Shown: positions 1 through 11,625, counted from the first letter of the stretch. The stretch: 64,000 nt of DNA from Marinobacter salsuginis (GCF_009617755.1 NZ_BGZH01000003.1:372001-436000), one strand, 5' to 3'. The notes: a model not told the origin generated them from the sequence alone. Numbers and translations: made by a program.

Positions 1-90
1 AATAATCCGGAATGGCTGGCCGAGGAAGGAGGTCTCCAGATCGTAATCGTATTCGGAAGATCCCAGGCTGACACTGACAACGGTTTTCAT
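1..90 (-). CDS. Partial hypothetical protein (N-terminus only)
   Basis: An open frame on the minus strand starts at ATG 88-90 and runs off the left edge, giving MKTVVSVSLGSSEYDYDLET and ten more residues before the window ends. The start is followed by a hydrophobic beta-strand-like stretch and a GSS turn. It is divergent from the aldolase gene, with about 160 bp between the two starts. I cannot assign a family from 30 residues; only the presence of a real gene start is supported. Confidence 0.5.
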   Translation of the reverse strand, partial: MKTVVSVSLGSSEYDYDLETSFLGQPFRII

Positions 91-168
91 ATTCAGGCTT
101 CCCTTTTCCCTGTTGTTATTGTTGAAGCATAAATCACAGTGCAGGCTTCTGCCTTAGCCCAGATCAAA

Positions 169-196
169 TTCCACACACCTATTCAACGTCTACAAT
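169..196 (+). promoter_or_regulatory. Possible sigma70 promoter of the aldolase gene
   Basis: A -10-like TACAAT lies at 191-196, with a weak -35 TTCCAC at 169-174 and a 16 bp spacer. A good ribosome binding site (AGGAG at 241-245) precedes the ATG at 252. The -35 box is poor, so this is tentative. Confidence 0.35.
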
Positions 197-251
197 AAGG
201 TAGCGGGCCGAACGACCAATCAGACCTTCAAGGATTAATCAGGAGCTCACT

Positions 252-1265
252 ATGACCACTCAGGAAGAACTCAGCACGACCATCCGGGATCTGGTTCAGC
301 CAGGCAAGGGAATCCTCGCGGCGGATGAAAGCCACCCCACCATTGCCAAGCGCTTCAAAGCCGTTGGCGTGGAGTCGAGCGAGGATATGCGGCGGGAATA
401 TCGGAGCCTCATTTTTTCGGCTTCCGGGCTCGGGGAATTCATCAGTGGGGTCATCCTGTTTGAAGAGACACTCGGCCAGCAGAGCCTCGATAATGTGCCC
501 ATGCCGAAGCTTCTGGCCAGCAAGGCCATAGTGCCAGGTATCAAGGTCGACAAGGGTAAAGGCCCTCTCGTGAATGCCCCCGGTGATGAAATCACCTTTG
601 GTCTGGATGGCCTGGACGACCGCCTGGAAATCTACAAGAACCAGGGGGCACGGTTTGCCAAGTGGCGGGATGTGTTCCACATCTCAGACACCCTGCCCTC
701 GCGGCAGGCGATCGAGGCGAATGCCGAGGTTCTCGCCCGTTACGCGGCTATCTGCCAGTCCCTGGGTATTGTGCCTATCGTCGAGCCGGAAGTGCTGATT
801 GATGGCAATCACAGCATTGATCGCTGCGCGGAAGTGAGCGAAGCGGTCATTCGCGAGGTTTTCCGAGCCCTTTACCGGCATAAAGTTCAGCTGGAACAGA
901 TGATCCTGAAGCCCAGCATGGTGACTCCGGGCAAGGAGAATCCAAAGGCCTCGCCTGAAGAAGTGGCGACAGCAACACTTGCTGTCTTTCGAAGAGCGGT
1001 ACCGGCTGCGGTTCCGGGCATCTTCTTCCTGTCGGGCGGGCAAACTCCTGAAGAGGCCACTATCAACCTGAATGCCATGAACAGCATGGGTCCTCAGCCC
1101 TGGGAGCTCAGCTTTTCCTATGGACGTGCGCTTCAGGAGCCGGCCCAGAAAGCCTGGGCCGGTAATCTGGAGAATGGCCCCGAAGCCCAGGCGGCGATAC
1201 TCAAGCGCGCTCGCCTGAACGGCGCGGCGCGCTCAGGCAACTACCAGCCGGAGATGGAGAACTGA
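252..1265 (+). CDS. Class I fructose-bisphosphate aldolase
   Basis: Cytoplasmic enzyme that interconverts fructose-1,6-bisphosphate with dihydroxyacetone phosphate and glyceraldehyde-3-phosphate through a Schiff base. The 337 residues match the animal-type class I family in length. Visible signatures are the N-terminal GKGILAADES segment (residues 18-27, with the conserved Asp25), FAKWRDVF near residue 136, and the Schiff-base lysine at about residue 220 in MILKPSMVTPG. The C-terminal SGGQTPEEAT loop binds phosphate in this family. The ATG at 252 has an AGGAG site 6 bp upstream. It stands alone and converges with the metallo-beta-lactamase-fold gene 19 bp away. It is not the class II metal enzyme. 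Confidence 0.95.
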   Translation: MTTQEELSTTIRDLVQPGKGILAADESHPTIAKRFKAVGVESSEDMRREYRSLIFSASGLGEFISGVILFEETLGQQSLDNVPMPKLLASKAIVPGIKVDKGKGPLVNAPGDEITFGLDGLDDRLEIYKNQGARFAKWRDVFHISDTLPSRQAIEANAEVLARYAAICQSLGIVPIVEPEVLIDGNHSIDRCAEVSEAVIREVFRALYRHKVQLEQMILKPSMVTPGKENPKASPEEVATATLAVFRRAVPAAVPGIFFLSGGQTPEEATINLNAMNSMGPQPWELSFSYGRALQEPAQKAWAGNLENGPEAQAAILKRARLNGAARSGNYQPEMEN

Positions 1266-1284
1266 TCGGCTGCCGCGTTGATCA

Positions 1285-2277
1285 TCAATTACAGCCGGAA
1301 ATACAGCTTGCCATGCTGTTGAACGCCATGGTGCGGCCACTGAGCGGAACATGGACCGGCACGTTCACGGAATCCCGGAACAACGCCGTGCGCGTGCCGT
1401 CCTGAACCTTGCCGCCGGAGGTGGCCGGCTCGTTGGCATGGGAGGCAATGACGGCCTTCGGTTGCACCAGATCGTTGATCACATAGGCGGCCTGCTTGGG
1501 TCCGGTGGTGAACGTATTTCCTATGTTCATCACCGCAAGCCCCGCACCATAGTGATCTCTCACAACCAGCTGCTGCTCAGCGGTAATACCGGTATCACCT
1601 GACAGGTAAACGACCAGGCCATTCGAAAACTTCAACACGTAGCCCGTTGGTGGTCCAACACTGGCACCCACACCGGCAGCTGCCAGGTATTCCGCCAATG
1701 GACCGGTCAGGAAGGAAGGCGAAACGCCGTTGCTGTGAACCGCAGGCACCGTGGTGATTGCCACTCCGCCAACCTCACGTTCGCCCCCAAAACGCACCAG
1801 CATGGAGTTGGCGGGATCACCGCCAGCGTCCTTGAGCTTGGCGGCAAAAAAGGCAGGCATTTCACTGCCTGTCACGATCTTTGCGTTGTGTTTCACTGCA
1901 ATATCGACGGTGTTGGATTGTGGCAGCGTTGAAACACCGGTGTCCGGGGACCCGCAGGTGCCCTGGTTTGTCTTGCTGATTCGTTGGTCACCCACGTGGT
2001 CCCCATGCATATGGGAAACCAGCACAATGTCGATCTTGCCCAGACGAGGATCGTCTGGCCCGGCGACGGTTCGCCCGGCATCGTAGAGAATCCGGGTGCC
2101 GTTCGGATCTTCAAACACCAGCGCCCGGTCACGGCCACAGAATTCACCATCGTGGCTACCCAAGGGGGTTACCTTCACCACATGGTCATCAGCTGCGGCG
2201 GGCAAGGCCGCAACCAAAAGCATACAGGCAATCACTCCGGCACTCGCCAGAGCATAACGGAATAGTCCTGGAAACAT
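1285..2277 (-). CDS. Secreted metallo-beta-lactamase-fold hydrolase
   Basis: The protein is 330 residues with a clear signal peptide (hydrophobic core about residues 9-26, cleavage near ALPAAA-DD), so it probably acts in the periplasm. The zinc-binding HxHxDH motif is at residues 89-94 (HMHGDH). Later conserved-looking sites are VPAVHSNG, the LSGDTG segment and SHANEP, an arrangement like the UlaG/lactamase_B_2 group rather than true beta-lactamases. The start has a GGGAGGA site about 8 bp upstream. Substrate unknown; MBL-fold hydrolase is as far as the sequence goes. It is monocistronic and lies between aldolase (convergent) and dusC (same strand). Confidence 0.85.
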   Translation of the reverse strand: MFPGLFRYALASAGVIACMLLVAALPAAADDHVVKVTPLGSHDGEFCGRDRALVFEDPNGTRILYDAGRTVAGPDDPRLGKIDIVLVSHMHGDHVGDQRISKTNQGTCGSPDTGVSTLPQSNTVDIAVKHNAKIVTGSEMPAFFAAKLKDAGGDPANSMLVRFGGEREVGGVAITTVPAVHSNGVSPSFLTGPLAEYLAAAGVGASVGPPTGYVLKFSNGLVVYLSGDTGITAEQQLVVRDHYGAGLAVMNIGNTFTTGPKQAAYVINDLVQPKAVIASHANEPATSGGKVQDGTRTALFRDSVNVPVHVPLSGRTMAFNSMASCISGCN

Positions 2278-2385
2278 GTTGCTCGTCCTCCCAGTCGCTT
2301 TTTTGTTCGTACCAGTATAGATACGAGCGAAAACACCGTTGATACCAGTGTCACCGGCGGAAATTCCAACTTGGGAAGATTTGGG

Positions 2386-3357
2386 TCAGGCTGCGCGCGT
2401 GCCTGTCAGGATAACCGGCTGCTCGAGGCATGCCATCATGGGCGCCACCTGACGAATTTTTCGGGCCTCTGGCCAGAGAGCTTCTGCCTCGGCAAAACCC
2501 TGTCGGAGAAAATTGAGCCACTGCTTGATGCGACCGGTCACATAGCGGTCCTCAAGCCAGCCCTGGAGAACGGTCGCGTACTCGCGAACCAGCGCCACGG
2601 CCTCCGTCCAGGTCATATCAGCCACGGTTTCACCCTGCTGGCTGGCCTTGATCCGGCGGGCGAGGTCTGGCCGCGCGATCAGGCCACGGCCAATCATCAC
2701 GTCATCGCAGCCGGACACCTCACGGCATCGCCAGTAATCTGCGACCGTCCAGATCTCGCCGTTGGCAATGATGTGGGTTTTTACCGCCTCCCTTGCCCGG
2801 GCGATTTCCTCCCAGTAGGCCGGCGGTTTGTAGCCATCCACTTTGCTGCGGGCATGGATAACAATCTCTTCGGCACCCGCGGATTCCAGTGCCTGCGCAC
2901 AAGCCACGCCCATGGAACGGTCGTCGTAGCCCAGCCGCATCTTGGCGGTAACAGGTACATGGCCTGGCACAGCCTGACGAACAGCAGCCACAATTTCGTG
3001 CATGAGCTCCGGCTCCCGCATCAACACGCAGCCGCCCTTGTGTTTATTCACGGTTTTGGCGGGGCAGCCAAAGTTGATGTCCACCTGGGTAGCACCAAGT
3101 TCCGCAGCCCGCACGCCATGGCGTGCCATCTGATGAGGGTCTGAACCCAATAGCTGAACGGCAACGGGGGTACCTACTTGAGTGAGTGACCGGTTGTGTA
3201 GCTCGGGGGCGTATTTGTAGAACACTCTCGGAGGCAGCATGCCATGGGTCACGCGAACGAATTCGGTTACGCACCGATCTATCCCGCCAACCTTTGTCAG
3301 GGTTTCGCGGATAGGTGCGTCGACCAGCCCTTCCATCGGGGCAAGGATGATTCGCAT
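2386..3357 (-). CDS. dusC: tRNA-dihydrouridine synthase, DusC type (U16)
   Basis: Flavin enzyme that reduces uridine to dihydrouridine in the tRNA D-loop; the DusC subgroup modifies position 16. The 323 residues form a TIM barrel starting with APMEGLVDAPIRE, which binds FMN. The catalytic cysteine is Cys98 in INFGCPAKTV, followed by the HKGGCVLM segment. The HARSKVDGYKPPAYW stretch and overall length agree with DusC better than with DusA or DusB. The gene is preceded by about 140 bp holding two TGATCAAAA repeats (3373-3381 and 3401-3409) of unknown role. The C-terminal helical domain is intact. Confidence 0.9.
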   Translation of the reverse strand: MRIILAPMEGLVDAPIRETLTKVGGIDRCVTEFVRVTHGMLPPRVFYKYAPELHNRSLTQVGTPVAVQLLGSDPHQMARHGVRAAELGATQVDINFGCPAKTVNKHKGGCVLMREPELMHEIVAAVRQAVPGHVPVTAKMRLGYDDRSMGVACAQALESAGAEEIVIHARSKVDGYKPPAYWEEIARAREAVKTHIIANGEIWTVADYWRCREVSGCDDVMIGRGLIARPDLARRIKASQQGETVADMTWTEAVALVREYATVLQGWLEDRYVTGRIKQWLNFLRQGFAEAEALWPEARKIRQVAPMMACLEQPVILTGTRAA

Positions 3358-3451
3358 GAAGGCTCCAGAGGTTTGATCAAAAGGGGTAAAGGTTGTGGCT
3401 GATCAAAAATCAGACGGAGCGGATTGTAGGGAATTTGGCGGGAAGTTGGTA

Positions 3452-3480
3452 GCCGGGCATCCCGTAATGGAATGCCCGGC
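3452..3480 (-). terminator. Hairpin downstream of katG
   Basis: A perfect 9 bp inverted repeat (GCCGGGCAT at 3452-3460 and ATGCCCGGC at 3472-3480, 11 nt loop) lies 15 bp beyond the katG stop. There is no T run on the minus strand, so termination may need Rho or the hairpin may mainly protect the 3' end. Confidence 0.55.
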
Positions 3481-3494
3481 TGGTTACGGCTGGT

Positions 3495-5789
<2,295 letters not shown>

Positions 5790-5862
5790 AGGGTTTCCCG
5801 CACGCCATGCGGGTTCATTCCATTACTGGGCACAAGCGTAATCACTGGAATAACTCGCCAGG

Positions 5863-5967
5863 ATGTCTAGAAAGTCCGGCCAGGCGATTGAACGACTGAT
5901 TGACACTGCATTGGACATGGATCTGCTCCTGCCTAACGAGAACACCACCACCTTAGCGCGAGGTTGA
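5863..5967 (+). CDS. Possible 34-residue small protein
   Basis: A short open frame ATG 5863 to TGA 5967 encodes MSRKSGQAIERLIDTALDMD plus 14 more residues. The composition (an amphipathic helix AIERLIDTALDMDLLL) looks protein-like, but the Shine-Dalgarno match (CCAGG) sits directly against the ATG and there is a stop just upstream in frame. It could be a small protein, a gene remnant, or chance. The rest of the 365 bp between katG and the next gene holds the OxyR site, a small CCCGC/GCGGG hairpin near 5807-5823, and an AT-rich stretch at 5970-6020 with nothing further recognisable. Confidence 0.3.
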   Translation: MSRKSGQAIERLIDTALDMDLLLPNENTTTLARG

Positions 5968-6034
5968 TCACCTAATACAATTAATTAAAAATAAATTTGT
6001 GAAAGCTTTTATTTATGAATGAAGTGCTGGCTGA

Positions 6035-6253
6035 CTAGAGCCGCTCAATGGAAGAGAACTTGCCAGCATCGTCAAAAACGATGCGGAAGCTGCCGCGAAT
6101 TCCATCGCGGAGGTAGAAACGGGAGAGAATACGGGCCGGGAAGCGGACGGAGCGTCCGTCCCGGGCCGTGGTGTGAACATCGGTGGCAACGCCCTGATAG
6201 AGCTTGATCCACTCATCAGGGCTGATGCTGATATCCACTATAATCTGCTGCAT
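6035..6253 (-). CDS. DUF2835 family protein
   Basis: Small 72-residue protein of the DUF2835 type: an N-terminal ISISPDEWIKLYQG helix followed by basic ARDGRSVRFPARILSRF and a C-terminal DGIRGSFRIVFDDAGKF strand pair. Family function is unknown; it is found mainly in gammaproteobacteria. It lies 6 bp downstream of htpG on the same strand and is probably co-transcribed with it. No signal peptide or membrane segment. Confidence 0.75.
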   Translation of the reverse strand: MQQIIVDISISPDEWIKLYQGVATDVHTTARDGRSVRFPARILSRFYLRDGIRGSFRIVFDDAGKFSSIERL

Positions 6254-6259
6254 CAGCTA

Positions 6260-8152
6260 TCAGTTGGCCAATTCAAGCAACAGACGGTTCAGGCGGGTAA
6301 CGTAGGCACCCGGATCCGGGAGCTGCTCACCGCTGGCCAGGGTGGCCTGATCCAGCAGGACTGCAGAGAGCTCGTTGAACCGCTCTTCGCCCTTCTCGCT
6401 CTCAAGGCGCTGCACCAGTGGATGGTCCACGTTAATCTCGAAGATCGGTTTACTTTCCGGCACTTTCTGGCCGGCGGCTTCCATGATCTTCTTCATCTGC
6501 GCACCCATGTCAAAATCACCCACAACCAGGCAGGCCGGTGAGTCGGTCAGACGGTTAGTTACACGCACTTCCTGAACCCGGTCGCTCAGAGCATTTTTGA
6601 TGCGCTCGAGCAGATCCTTGTGCTCTTCGGCCGCCTCTTCCTTGTGCTTCTTGTCTTCCTCGGTCTCGACTTCGCCCAAGTCCAGATCGCCACGAGCGAC
6701 GTCCTGGAACTGTTTGCCGTCGTACTCGCTGAGGTAGCCCATCATCCACTCGTCGATGCGATCGGTAAGGATCAGAACCTCAATGCCCTTCTTGCGGAAT
6801 ACTTCCAGGTGCGGACTGCTCTTGGCCGCGGTGAAGTTGTCGGCGGTAATGTAATAGAGCTTCTTCTGCCCCTCTTTCATACGGCTGATGTAGTCATCGA
6901 GAGAGACATTCTGTGTGCTCTCGCCCGTGTGGGTAGAGGCAAAGCGCAGCAGACCGGCAATCTTCTCGCGGTTGCTGAAATCTTCCGCCGGGCCTTCCTT
7001 CAATACAGTGCCGAACTCACCCCAGAACTTCTGGTACTGCTCCGGATCCTTCTTGGCCAGCTTGGACAGCATGTCCAGAACCCGCTTGGTCAGCGCGGTA
7101 CGAATGCTTTCCACGGTGCTGTCGTTCTGCAGGATCTCGCGCGAAACGTTCAGGGACAGGTCGTTCGAGTCGATCACACCCTTGGCAAAACGCAGGTAAA
7201 GCGGCAGGAACTGCTCGGCGTCATCCATGATGAACACGCGCTGCACATACAGCTTCAGGCCGCGGGGCGCTTCCCGGTTGTAAAGATCAAAAGGCGCTCG
7301 GGCCGGGATATACAGCAGGCTGGTGTAGTCCAGCTTGCCTTCCACCTTATTGTGGGACCAGGTCAGCGGGTCTTCAAAATCGTGGGCGATGTGTTTGTAG
7401 AACTCCTTGTACTCCTCGTCCTTGATTTCGGTACGTGGAAGGGTCCAGAGCGCGGTCGCATCGTTGACGGTCTCGTACTCGTCTTTCTTCTCGCCTTCTT
7501 CGGACTCGGCCTTCATGACCACCGGAAAAGAAATATGGTCGGAGTACTTCTTCACCAGGCTGCGCAGTTTCCAGCCGTTGGCAAATTCCTTGGCGTCCGA
7601 TTTCAGGTGCAGCACGATCTGGGTACCACGGTTTTCCCGATTGACTTGCTCAATGGAAAACTCACCGTCGCCCTTGGACTCCCAATGCACGCCCTCTTCT
7701 ACCGGAGCACCGGCGCGGCGGGTAAACACATCCACCTTGTCGGCCACGATAAACGCCGAATAAAAACCGACACCAAACTGGCCGATCAGCTTGCTGTCCT
7801 TCTTCTCATCACCAGACAACTGCTGCAGGAATTCGGCGGTGCCGGAACGGGCAATGGTGCCCAGGTTCTGGATGACGTCGTCACGGGTCATGCCGATACC
7901 GTTATCGGTCAGAGTGACAGTATTCGCCTCTTCATCGAAATCCAGGCGAATCTTCAGCTCAGGATCCCCCTCGTAAAGGCCGTCATCTTTCAGGGCTGCG
8001 AAACGCAGTTTGTCCTCGGCATCTGAAGCGTTGGAAATCAGCTCACGCAGGAAGATTTCCTTGTTGGAGTACAACGAGTGAATCATCAGGTGAAGCAGCT
8101 GCTTCACTTCAGTCTGAAAACCCAGAGTCTCTTTTTGCGTCTCAACCGTCAT
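6260..8152 (-). CDS. htpG: Molecular chaperone HtpG (bacterial Hsp90)
   Basis: ATP-dependent cytoplasmic chaperone acting as a homodimer with DnaK. The 630 residues begin with [20 protein letters not shown], and the GHKL ATP pocket is evident in [15 protein letters not shown] (about 37-51), TDNGIGM (about 81-87) and [13 protein letters not shown]. The middle and C-terminal dimerisation domains are full length; as in other bacteria there is no EEVD tail. Start is ATG 8152 with an AGGAG-like site. DUF2835 follows at once. I did not find a sigma32 promoter I would defend; part of the upstream region is taken by a large palindromic repeat. Confidence 0.97.
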   Translation of the reverse strand: MTVETQKETLGFQTEVKQLLHLMIHSLYSNKEIFLRELISNASDAEDKLRFAALKDDGLYEGDPELKIRLDFDEEANTVTLTDNGIGMTRDDVIQNLGTIARSGTAEFLQQLSGDEKKDSKLIGQFGVGFYSAFIVADKVDVFTRRAGAPVEEGVHWESKGDGEFSIEQVNRENRGTQIVLHLKSDAKEFANGWKLRSLVKKYSDHISFPVVMKAESEEGEKKDEYETVNDATALWTLPRTEIKDEEYKEFYKHIAHDFEDPLTWSHNKVEGKLDYTSLLYIPARAPFDLYNREAPRGLKLYVQRVFIMDDAEQFLPLYLRFAKGVIDSNDLSLNVSREILQNDSTVESIRTALTKRVLDMLSKLAKKDPEQYQKFWGEFGTVLKEGPAEDFSNREKIAGLLRFASTHTGESTQNVSLDDYISRMKEGQKKLYYITADNFTAAKSSPHLEVFRKKGIEVLILTDRIDEWMMGYLSEYDGKQFQDVARGDLDLGEVETEEDKKHKEEAAEEHKDLLERIKNALSDRVQEVRVTNRLTDSPACLVVGDFDMGAQMKKIMEAAGQKVPESKPIFEINVDHPLVQRLESEKGEERFNELSAVLLDQATLASGEQLPDPGAYVTRLNRLLLELAN

Positions 8153-8194
8153 GGCGTTTATGTCTCCTGCTTTTTACATTCGGAGTAGCGGCGC

Positions 8195-8293
8195 GGTTGG
8201 GCAGGCCTTTCCAAAACACGCTGTAAATACATCCATGTACGCTCTGCTCCGCCATCCATGGCTCCGCAAGGTTTTGGAAAGGCCTGCCCAACC
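8195..8293. repeat. Large palindromic element, copy 1
   Basis: Perfect 23 bp inverted arms (8195-8217 and 8271-8293, ending TTTCCAAAAC / GTTTTGGAAA) flank a 53 nt centre. The centre contains ACGCTGTAAATACATCC, TGTACGCT and GCCATCCATGGC, each able to fold into a small side hairpin. It lies between htpG and a thioesterase gene, both on the minus strand. The centre matches copies 2 and 3 near 34 kb, while the arm sequences differ. See the findings. Confidence 0.9.
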
Positions 8294-8375
8294 ACACCAC
8301 CGGGCTATCGAGTTTGTGTTGAACAGAAAATGGGGTCGAGGCGGGTCATTTCAAGCCCCTGAAAACACCTGAAAC

Positions 8376-8810
8376 TCAGTCCTCTAACAGAAAATGAGCC
8401 CGTGCTGTTGCTATAGGTTGCGAGCGGGATTTTTGCCAGGCGCTGACCATCACATTGGCTACGCGGTTGCCCTGGCGGGTCAGGCGGCATTCGGCGTAGG
8501 TTTCGCGGTTGAGACCGGCACGGAGGTAATCCAGGGAAAAATCGACGATGCGGGGCATACGCAGGCTTTCCTGGGACATGATCAGGTAGATGTTGGCGGA
8601 CATCTCCATGAAACCACCGATCACACCGCCATGAATGGCCGGCAGGATCGGGTTTCCGAGGTTGGAGTCCTTGCAAGGCAGACGGAAAATCAGGTCGTCA
8701 CCGAAGCGCTCACACTGCAGACCAATCCAGGTGGCGTAGGGAATGCTGTTCAGCATGCGGCTGAAGTCTCCGGTTTCCTGGGTGTAACGGAGGATTTCAG
8801 GATCGGTCAT
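8376..8810 (-). CDS. PaaI-like hotdog-fold thioesterase
   Basis: The 144-residue protein is a single hotdog domain with the family signature AIHGGVIGGFMEMSANIYL, in which HGG and the following acidic residue (here Glu) form the acyl-CoA active site. It probably hydrolyses an acyl- or aryl-CoA. Its start overlaps the stop of the next thioesterase by 4 bp (ATGA), so the two are translationally coupled and may form a heterotetramer or act on related substrates. The Glu in place of the more common Asp differs from its partner. Confidence 0.8.
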   Translation of the reverse strand: MTDPEILRYTQETGDFSRMLNSIPYATWIGLQCERFGDDLIFRLPCKDSNLGNPILPAIHGGVIGGFMEMSANIYLIMSQESLRMPRIVDFSLDYLRAGLNRETYAECRLTRQGNRVANVMVSAWQKSRSQPIATARAHFLLED

Positions 8811-9277
8811 TCTTCACCTCCGGTAATCAGGTCCCGGTAGTGTTTCGGGCTGGCATCCTTGCCAATACGCATGAAGGTGGCCACGCAGTTGGCAATGGTT
8901 TCACCGCCCTCCTGGTAAGCCTCGCACCGGGTAAAAATGATGTTACGGGTTACCCGGTAGGTTTCGGCCCTTGCGTAGACCGGCTTCCTGGGATGTGCCG
9001 GGCGCATGTAGTCGACACGCAGGTCGAGCGTTGGGCAAAGCTCAAAATCGTCCAGTGCGCAAAGGATCACACAGCCTGAGGTGGTATCCATGAGGGTAGT
9101 AATGGCGCCGCCATGAATCACACCGGTGTCCGGGTTACCAATGATCAGGTCGCTGTATGGAAGGCACAGTGTCAGGCTGCCCTTTTTGGCTTCGGTAACG
9201 GTAAGCCCCAGCTCTTTGGCCTGGTTGAGTGTGTCGATAAAACGGGTAACCCGTTTCCGTCGGATGTCATCGTTCAT
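8807..9277 (-). CDS. PaaI-like hotdog-fold thioesterase
   Basis: The 156-residue paralogue of the downstream gene carries the classical GVIHGGAITTLMDTTSGC motif, with Asp as the likely catalytic acid. Predicted acyl-CoA thioesterase in the cytoplasm. It begins 18 bp after the DUF599 gene stop, so the three minus-strand genes from 10036 to 8376 look like one operon. The two thioesterases are clearly diverged, so this is an old duplication or a recruited pair rather than a recent tandem copy. Confidence 0.82.
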   Translation of the reverse strand: MNDDIRRKRVTRFIDTLNQAKELGLTVTEAKKGSLTLCLPYSDLIIGNPDTGVIHGGAITTLMDTTSGCVILCALDDFELCPTLDLRVDYMRPAHPRKPVYARAETYRVTRNIIFTRCEAYQEGGETIANCVATFMRIGKDASPKHYRDLITGGEE

Positions 9278-9295
9278 TCAGGTTCAACCTGTGGA

Positions 9296-10036
9296 TCAGC
9301 TTTTGGGTTTTGCGCTGCTTTCCGCCTTGCCGGGCAGCGGCTCTTCGAACACCTTACCTGCTCTCAACGCCTCCAGTGCCGTAGAACAGAATTCCCGGCG
9401 GTAGAGTACGATGACCACCAGGGTGGACGCCGCCATGAAAACGATCGGATGGATAAACCAGCCTACCACGGCAAGCGCGTAATAGTAGGATCGAAGACCC
9501 AGATTGAACGCGTCGCCTGCGAGGTTGCAGATGTTGCCGGCACTGCGGGCGAAGGCTTCCCGTCCTGCCGGGCTGGTTTTGGTATCGTCCGGTGGCGGGG
9601 CACTGCCTACCATCACCGAGACAAAATTGTACATCCGCATGGACCAGGTGAATTTGAAGAAGGCATAGATAAACACCACTAGCAGCACCACCATGCGCAG
9701 CTCCCAGATTTCCCGGGTCGGCAAGGTGCCGAATGGCATGGTGCTGAACACTTCCATCACTTCCTGGGTGTATCCAAGGGCAGTGATAATACCCGCGAGA
9801 ATCAGCAGGCAACTGGAGGCGAAAAAGGCGCCGTTTCGCTCCAGGTTACCAACCACCGACGCATCGGCAATCCGGTTTTCCCGGCGCAACATGACGCGCA
9901 TCCAGTCTTCCCGATAAAGGTCGAGCGTGTTGGAGAGACAGGGCCGGTCGGCGGCGCGGCGTTTGGAGTACTCGGTATAACCCAGCCAACAAACCAGGAA
10001 CCAGAGCAAAGCGATTAATTCGAGAAGATTACCCAT
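9296..10036 (-). CDS. DUF599 family inner-membrane protein
   Basis: I start this at ATG 10036 (MGNLLELIALLWFLVCWLGY), because the residues before it in a longer frame are not membrane-like and a GGG-containing site precedes this ATG. The 246-residue product has about four membrane segments (near residues 5-22, 70-90, 113-130 and 188-210), with basic tails. The RREDWMR-like and GLRSYYYALAVVGWF segments fit the DUF599 family, whose function is unknown. It heads the thioesterase operon and is divergent from the M48 protease gene. Confidence 0.75.
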   Translation of the reverse strand: MGNLLELIALLWFLVCWLGYTEYSKRRAADRPCLSNTLDLYREDWMRVMLRRENRIADASVVGNLERNGAFFASSCLLILAGIITALGYTQEVMEVFSTMPFGTLPTREIWELRMVVLLVVFIYAFFKFTWSMRMYNFVSVMVGSAPPPDDTKTSPAGREAFARSAGNICNLAGDAFNLGLRSYYYALAVVGWFIHPIVFMAASTLVVIVLYRREFCSTALEALRAGKVFEEPLPGKAESSAKPKS

Positions 10037-10235
10037 TGGCTGCCCTAGATTTGAAAATGGCGAAACAGAGCGGGAACAGGGGCTTATGATACGCCATGGA
10101 CCTGTTCGCCACCACCGCTCGAGGCGGTGCGGTAATCCACCCACAACCAATCATGTGCTATAAACTGGCCATTCAGGAATCGGGTAGAGATTTACGACGA
10201 AGCCCGACATAGATTCATCGAAAAGGGAGCTCATC

Positions 10236-11513
10236 TTGAACCTGTCTGCTATCAAAACCAGCCTCGCTATCGTTACTCTGGCGGTATTGCTGAGTGGTTG
10301 CTCGGTTAATCCGGTTACCGGCGAAAAGCAGCTTTCGCTGATCGGCGAGAGCCAGGAACTCGCCATGGGCGCGGAGCAATACGAGCCCACACAGCAAACC
10401 CAGGGCGGCCGGTTTTACATCGACCCCGAGCTGAATCTGTACGTGAGCGAGGTCGGCCAGAAGCTGGCGCAGGTCAGCGATCGTCCCGATCTGCCCTACG
10501 AATTCGTGGTTCTTAACAGCAGCGTGCCCAACGCCTGGGCCTTGCCCGGAGGCAAGATCGCCATCAATCGCGGCCTGCTGACAGAACTCGAGGACGAGGC
10601 TCAGCTTGCCTCGGTTCTTGGCCACGAGATTGTTCACGCTGCGGCCAGACACAGTGTTCAGCGGATGCAACAGGGCATGCTGATCAGTGCCGGCGTTGCT
10701 GGCCTCGGCTTTGCGCTTTCGGATAACGAATGGGCCGGGCTGATCATGGGTGGTGCCGCATTGGGGGCCCAACTCGCACTGGCGCAATACAGCCAGGGAG
10801 ATGAACTGGAATCTGATCATTACGGCATTCTTTACATGAAACAGGCAGGCTACGACCCGCAGGCGGCTGTCGAGCTTCAGGAGCTCTTTCTGAAACTCTC
10901 TGAGGGCCGTCAGTCCAGCTTCATTGATGGTCTGTTTGCGACCCATCCACCCTCGGCAAAGAGGGTGCAGGAAAACCGCGAACTGGTTCAGAAGATCGGT
11001 GCCGGCGGCTATCGGGGAGCGGATGTCTACGAACGCAAGATGGCCAAGCTCCGTTCGCTGCAACCCGCGTACGAGGCCCACGACAAGGCCATGGAGCTTG
11101 CTTCCAAGGGTGAAATGAAACCTGCCCTGGACAAAGTAAACGAAGCGATTCGCCTGCTTCCGCGGGAGGCCATGTTCTACGCGCTGCGCGGTCGAATCTA
11201 TCAGGAGCAGAAGGAAGCTGAGAAAGCCGCTGCCGACTTCGAGAAGGCCGTGGAGCTGTATCCCGAAATGTTTAAATACCGCCTTTACAACGGCCTGAAT
11301 GCCCTGAGACTCAATAATCTGGACAAGGCCAGGGAAAACCTCATCAAAGCCAATGAAACCGTTCCCACATCCATCGCCTTCCTGCGACTCGGCGATGTCG
11401 CGGTAAAACAGAATAATCGAAATGAAGCCATTGCCTATTACAGCAAGGCCGCCGAAGCCGGTGGTGACGTGGCTGAAGAGGCCAAACGTAAACTGGCGGC
11501 ACTCACGCAATAA
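10236..11513 (+). CDS. M48 family metalloprotease lipoprotein with TPR repeats
   Basis: Predicted periplasmic zinc protease anchored in the outer membrane. The start is TTG 10236, set by a GGGAG site 8 bp upstream. A lipobox LLSGC places the lipid-carrying Cys at residue 22, and the +2 residue is Ser, which favours the outer membrane. The zinc motif HEIVH is at residues 130-134, with the third ligand in QGDELESDHYG. Residues about 270-420 are tetratricopeptide-like helices. The layout recalls BepA, which helps LptD and other barrels assemble, but a lipobox and NPVTGEKQLSLIGE after it mark a related separate subgroup. Length 425. Confidence 0.9.
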   Translation: MNLSAIKTSLAIVTLAVLLSGCSVNPVTGEKQLSLIGESQELAMGAEQYEPTQQTQGGRFYIDPELNLYVSEVGQKLAQVSDRPDLPYEFVVLNSSVPNAWALPGGKIAINRGLLTELEDEAQLASVLGHEIVHAAARHSVQRMQQGMLISAGVAGLGFALSDNEWAGLIMGGAALGAQLALAQYSQGDELESDHYGILYMKQAGYDPQAAVELQELFLKLSEGRQSSFIDGLFATHPPSAKRVQENRELVQKIGAGGYRGADVYERKMAKLRSLQPAYEAHDKAMELASKGEMKPALDKVNEAIRLLPREAMFYALRGRIYQEQKEAEKAAADFEKAVELYPEMFKYRLYNGLNALRLNNLDKARENLIKANETVPTSIAFLRLGDVAVKQNNRNEAIAYYSKAAEAGGDVAEEAKRKLAALTQ

Positions 11514-11540
11514 TTGCCGCCGGAATCGTTGACTTTAGAA

Positions 11541-11572
11541 GGCCGGAGTCCCGAGGGGTTCCGGCCTTTTTA
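11541..11572 (+). terminator. Rho-independent terminator after the M48 protease gene
   Basis: GGCCGGA (11541-11547) pairs with TCCGGCC (11560-11566), followed at once by TTTTTAT. It lies 27 bp beyond the stop codon. Confidence 0.9.
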
Positions 11573-11625
11573 TTGCCCGGGATCAAGATTGCCGGTCTGA
11601 CGCACATCTTCTGTCAACGCCTCCA

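Noticed and set aside
6620..8026. Open frame antisense to htpG
   Set aside because: Same reason: mirror of a conserved gene, no independent support.
10215..11510. 431-residue frame antisense to the M48 protease
   Set aside because: Mirror of a gene with TTG start, Shine-Dalgarno, lipobox and HEIVH motif; no independent evidence.
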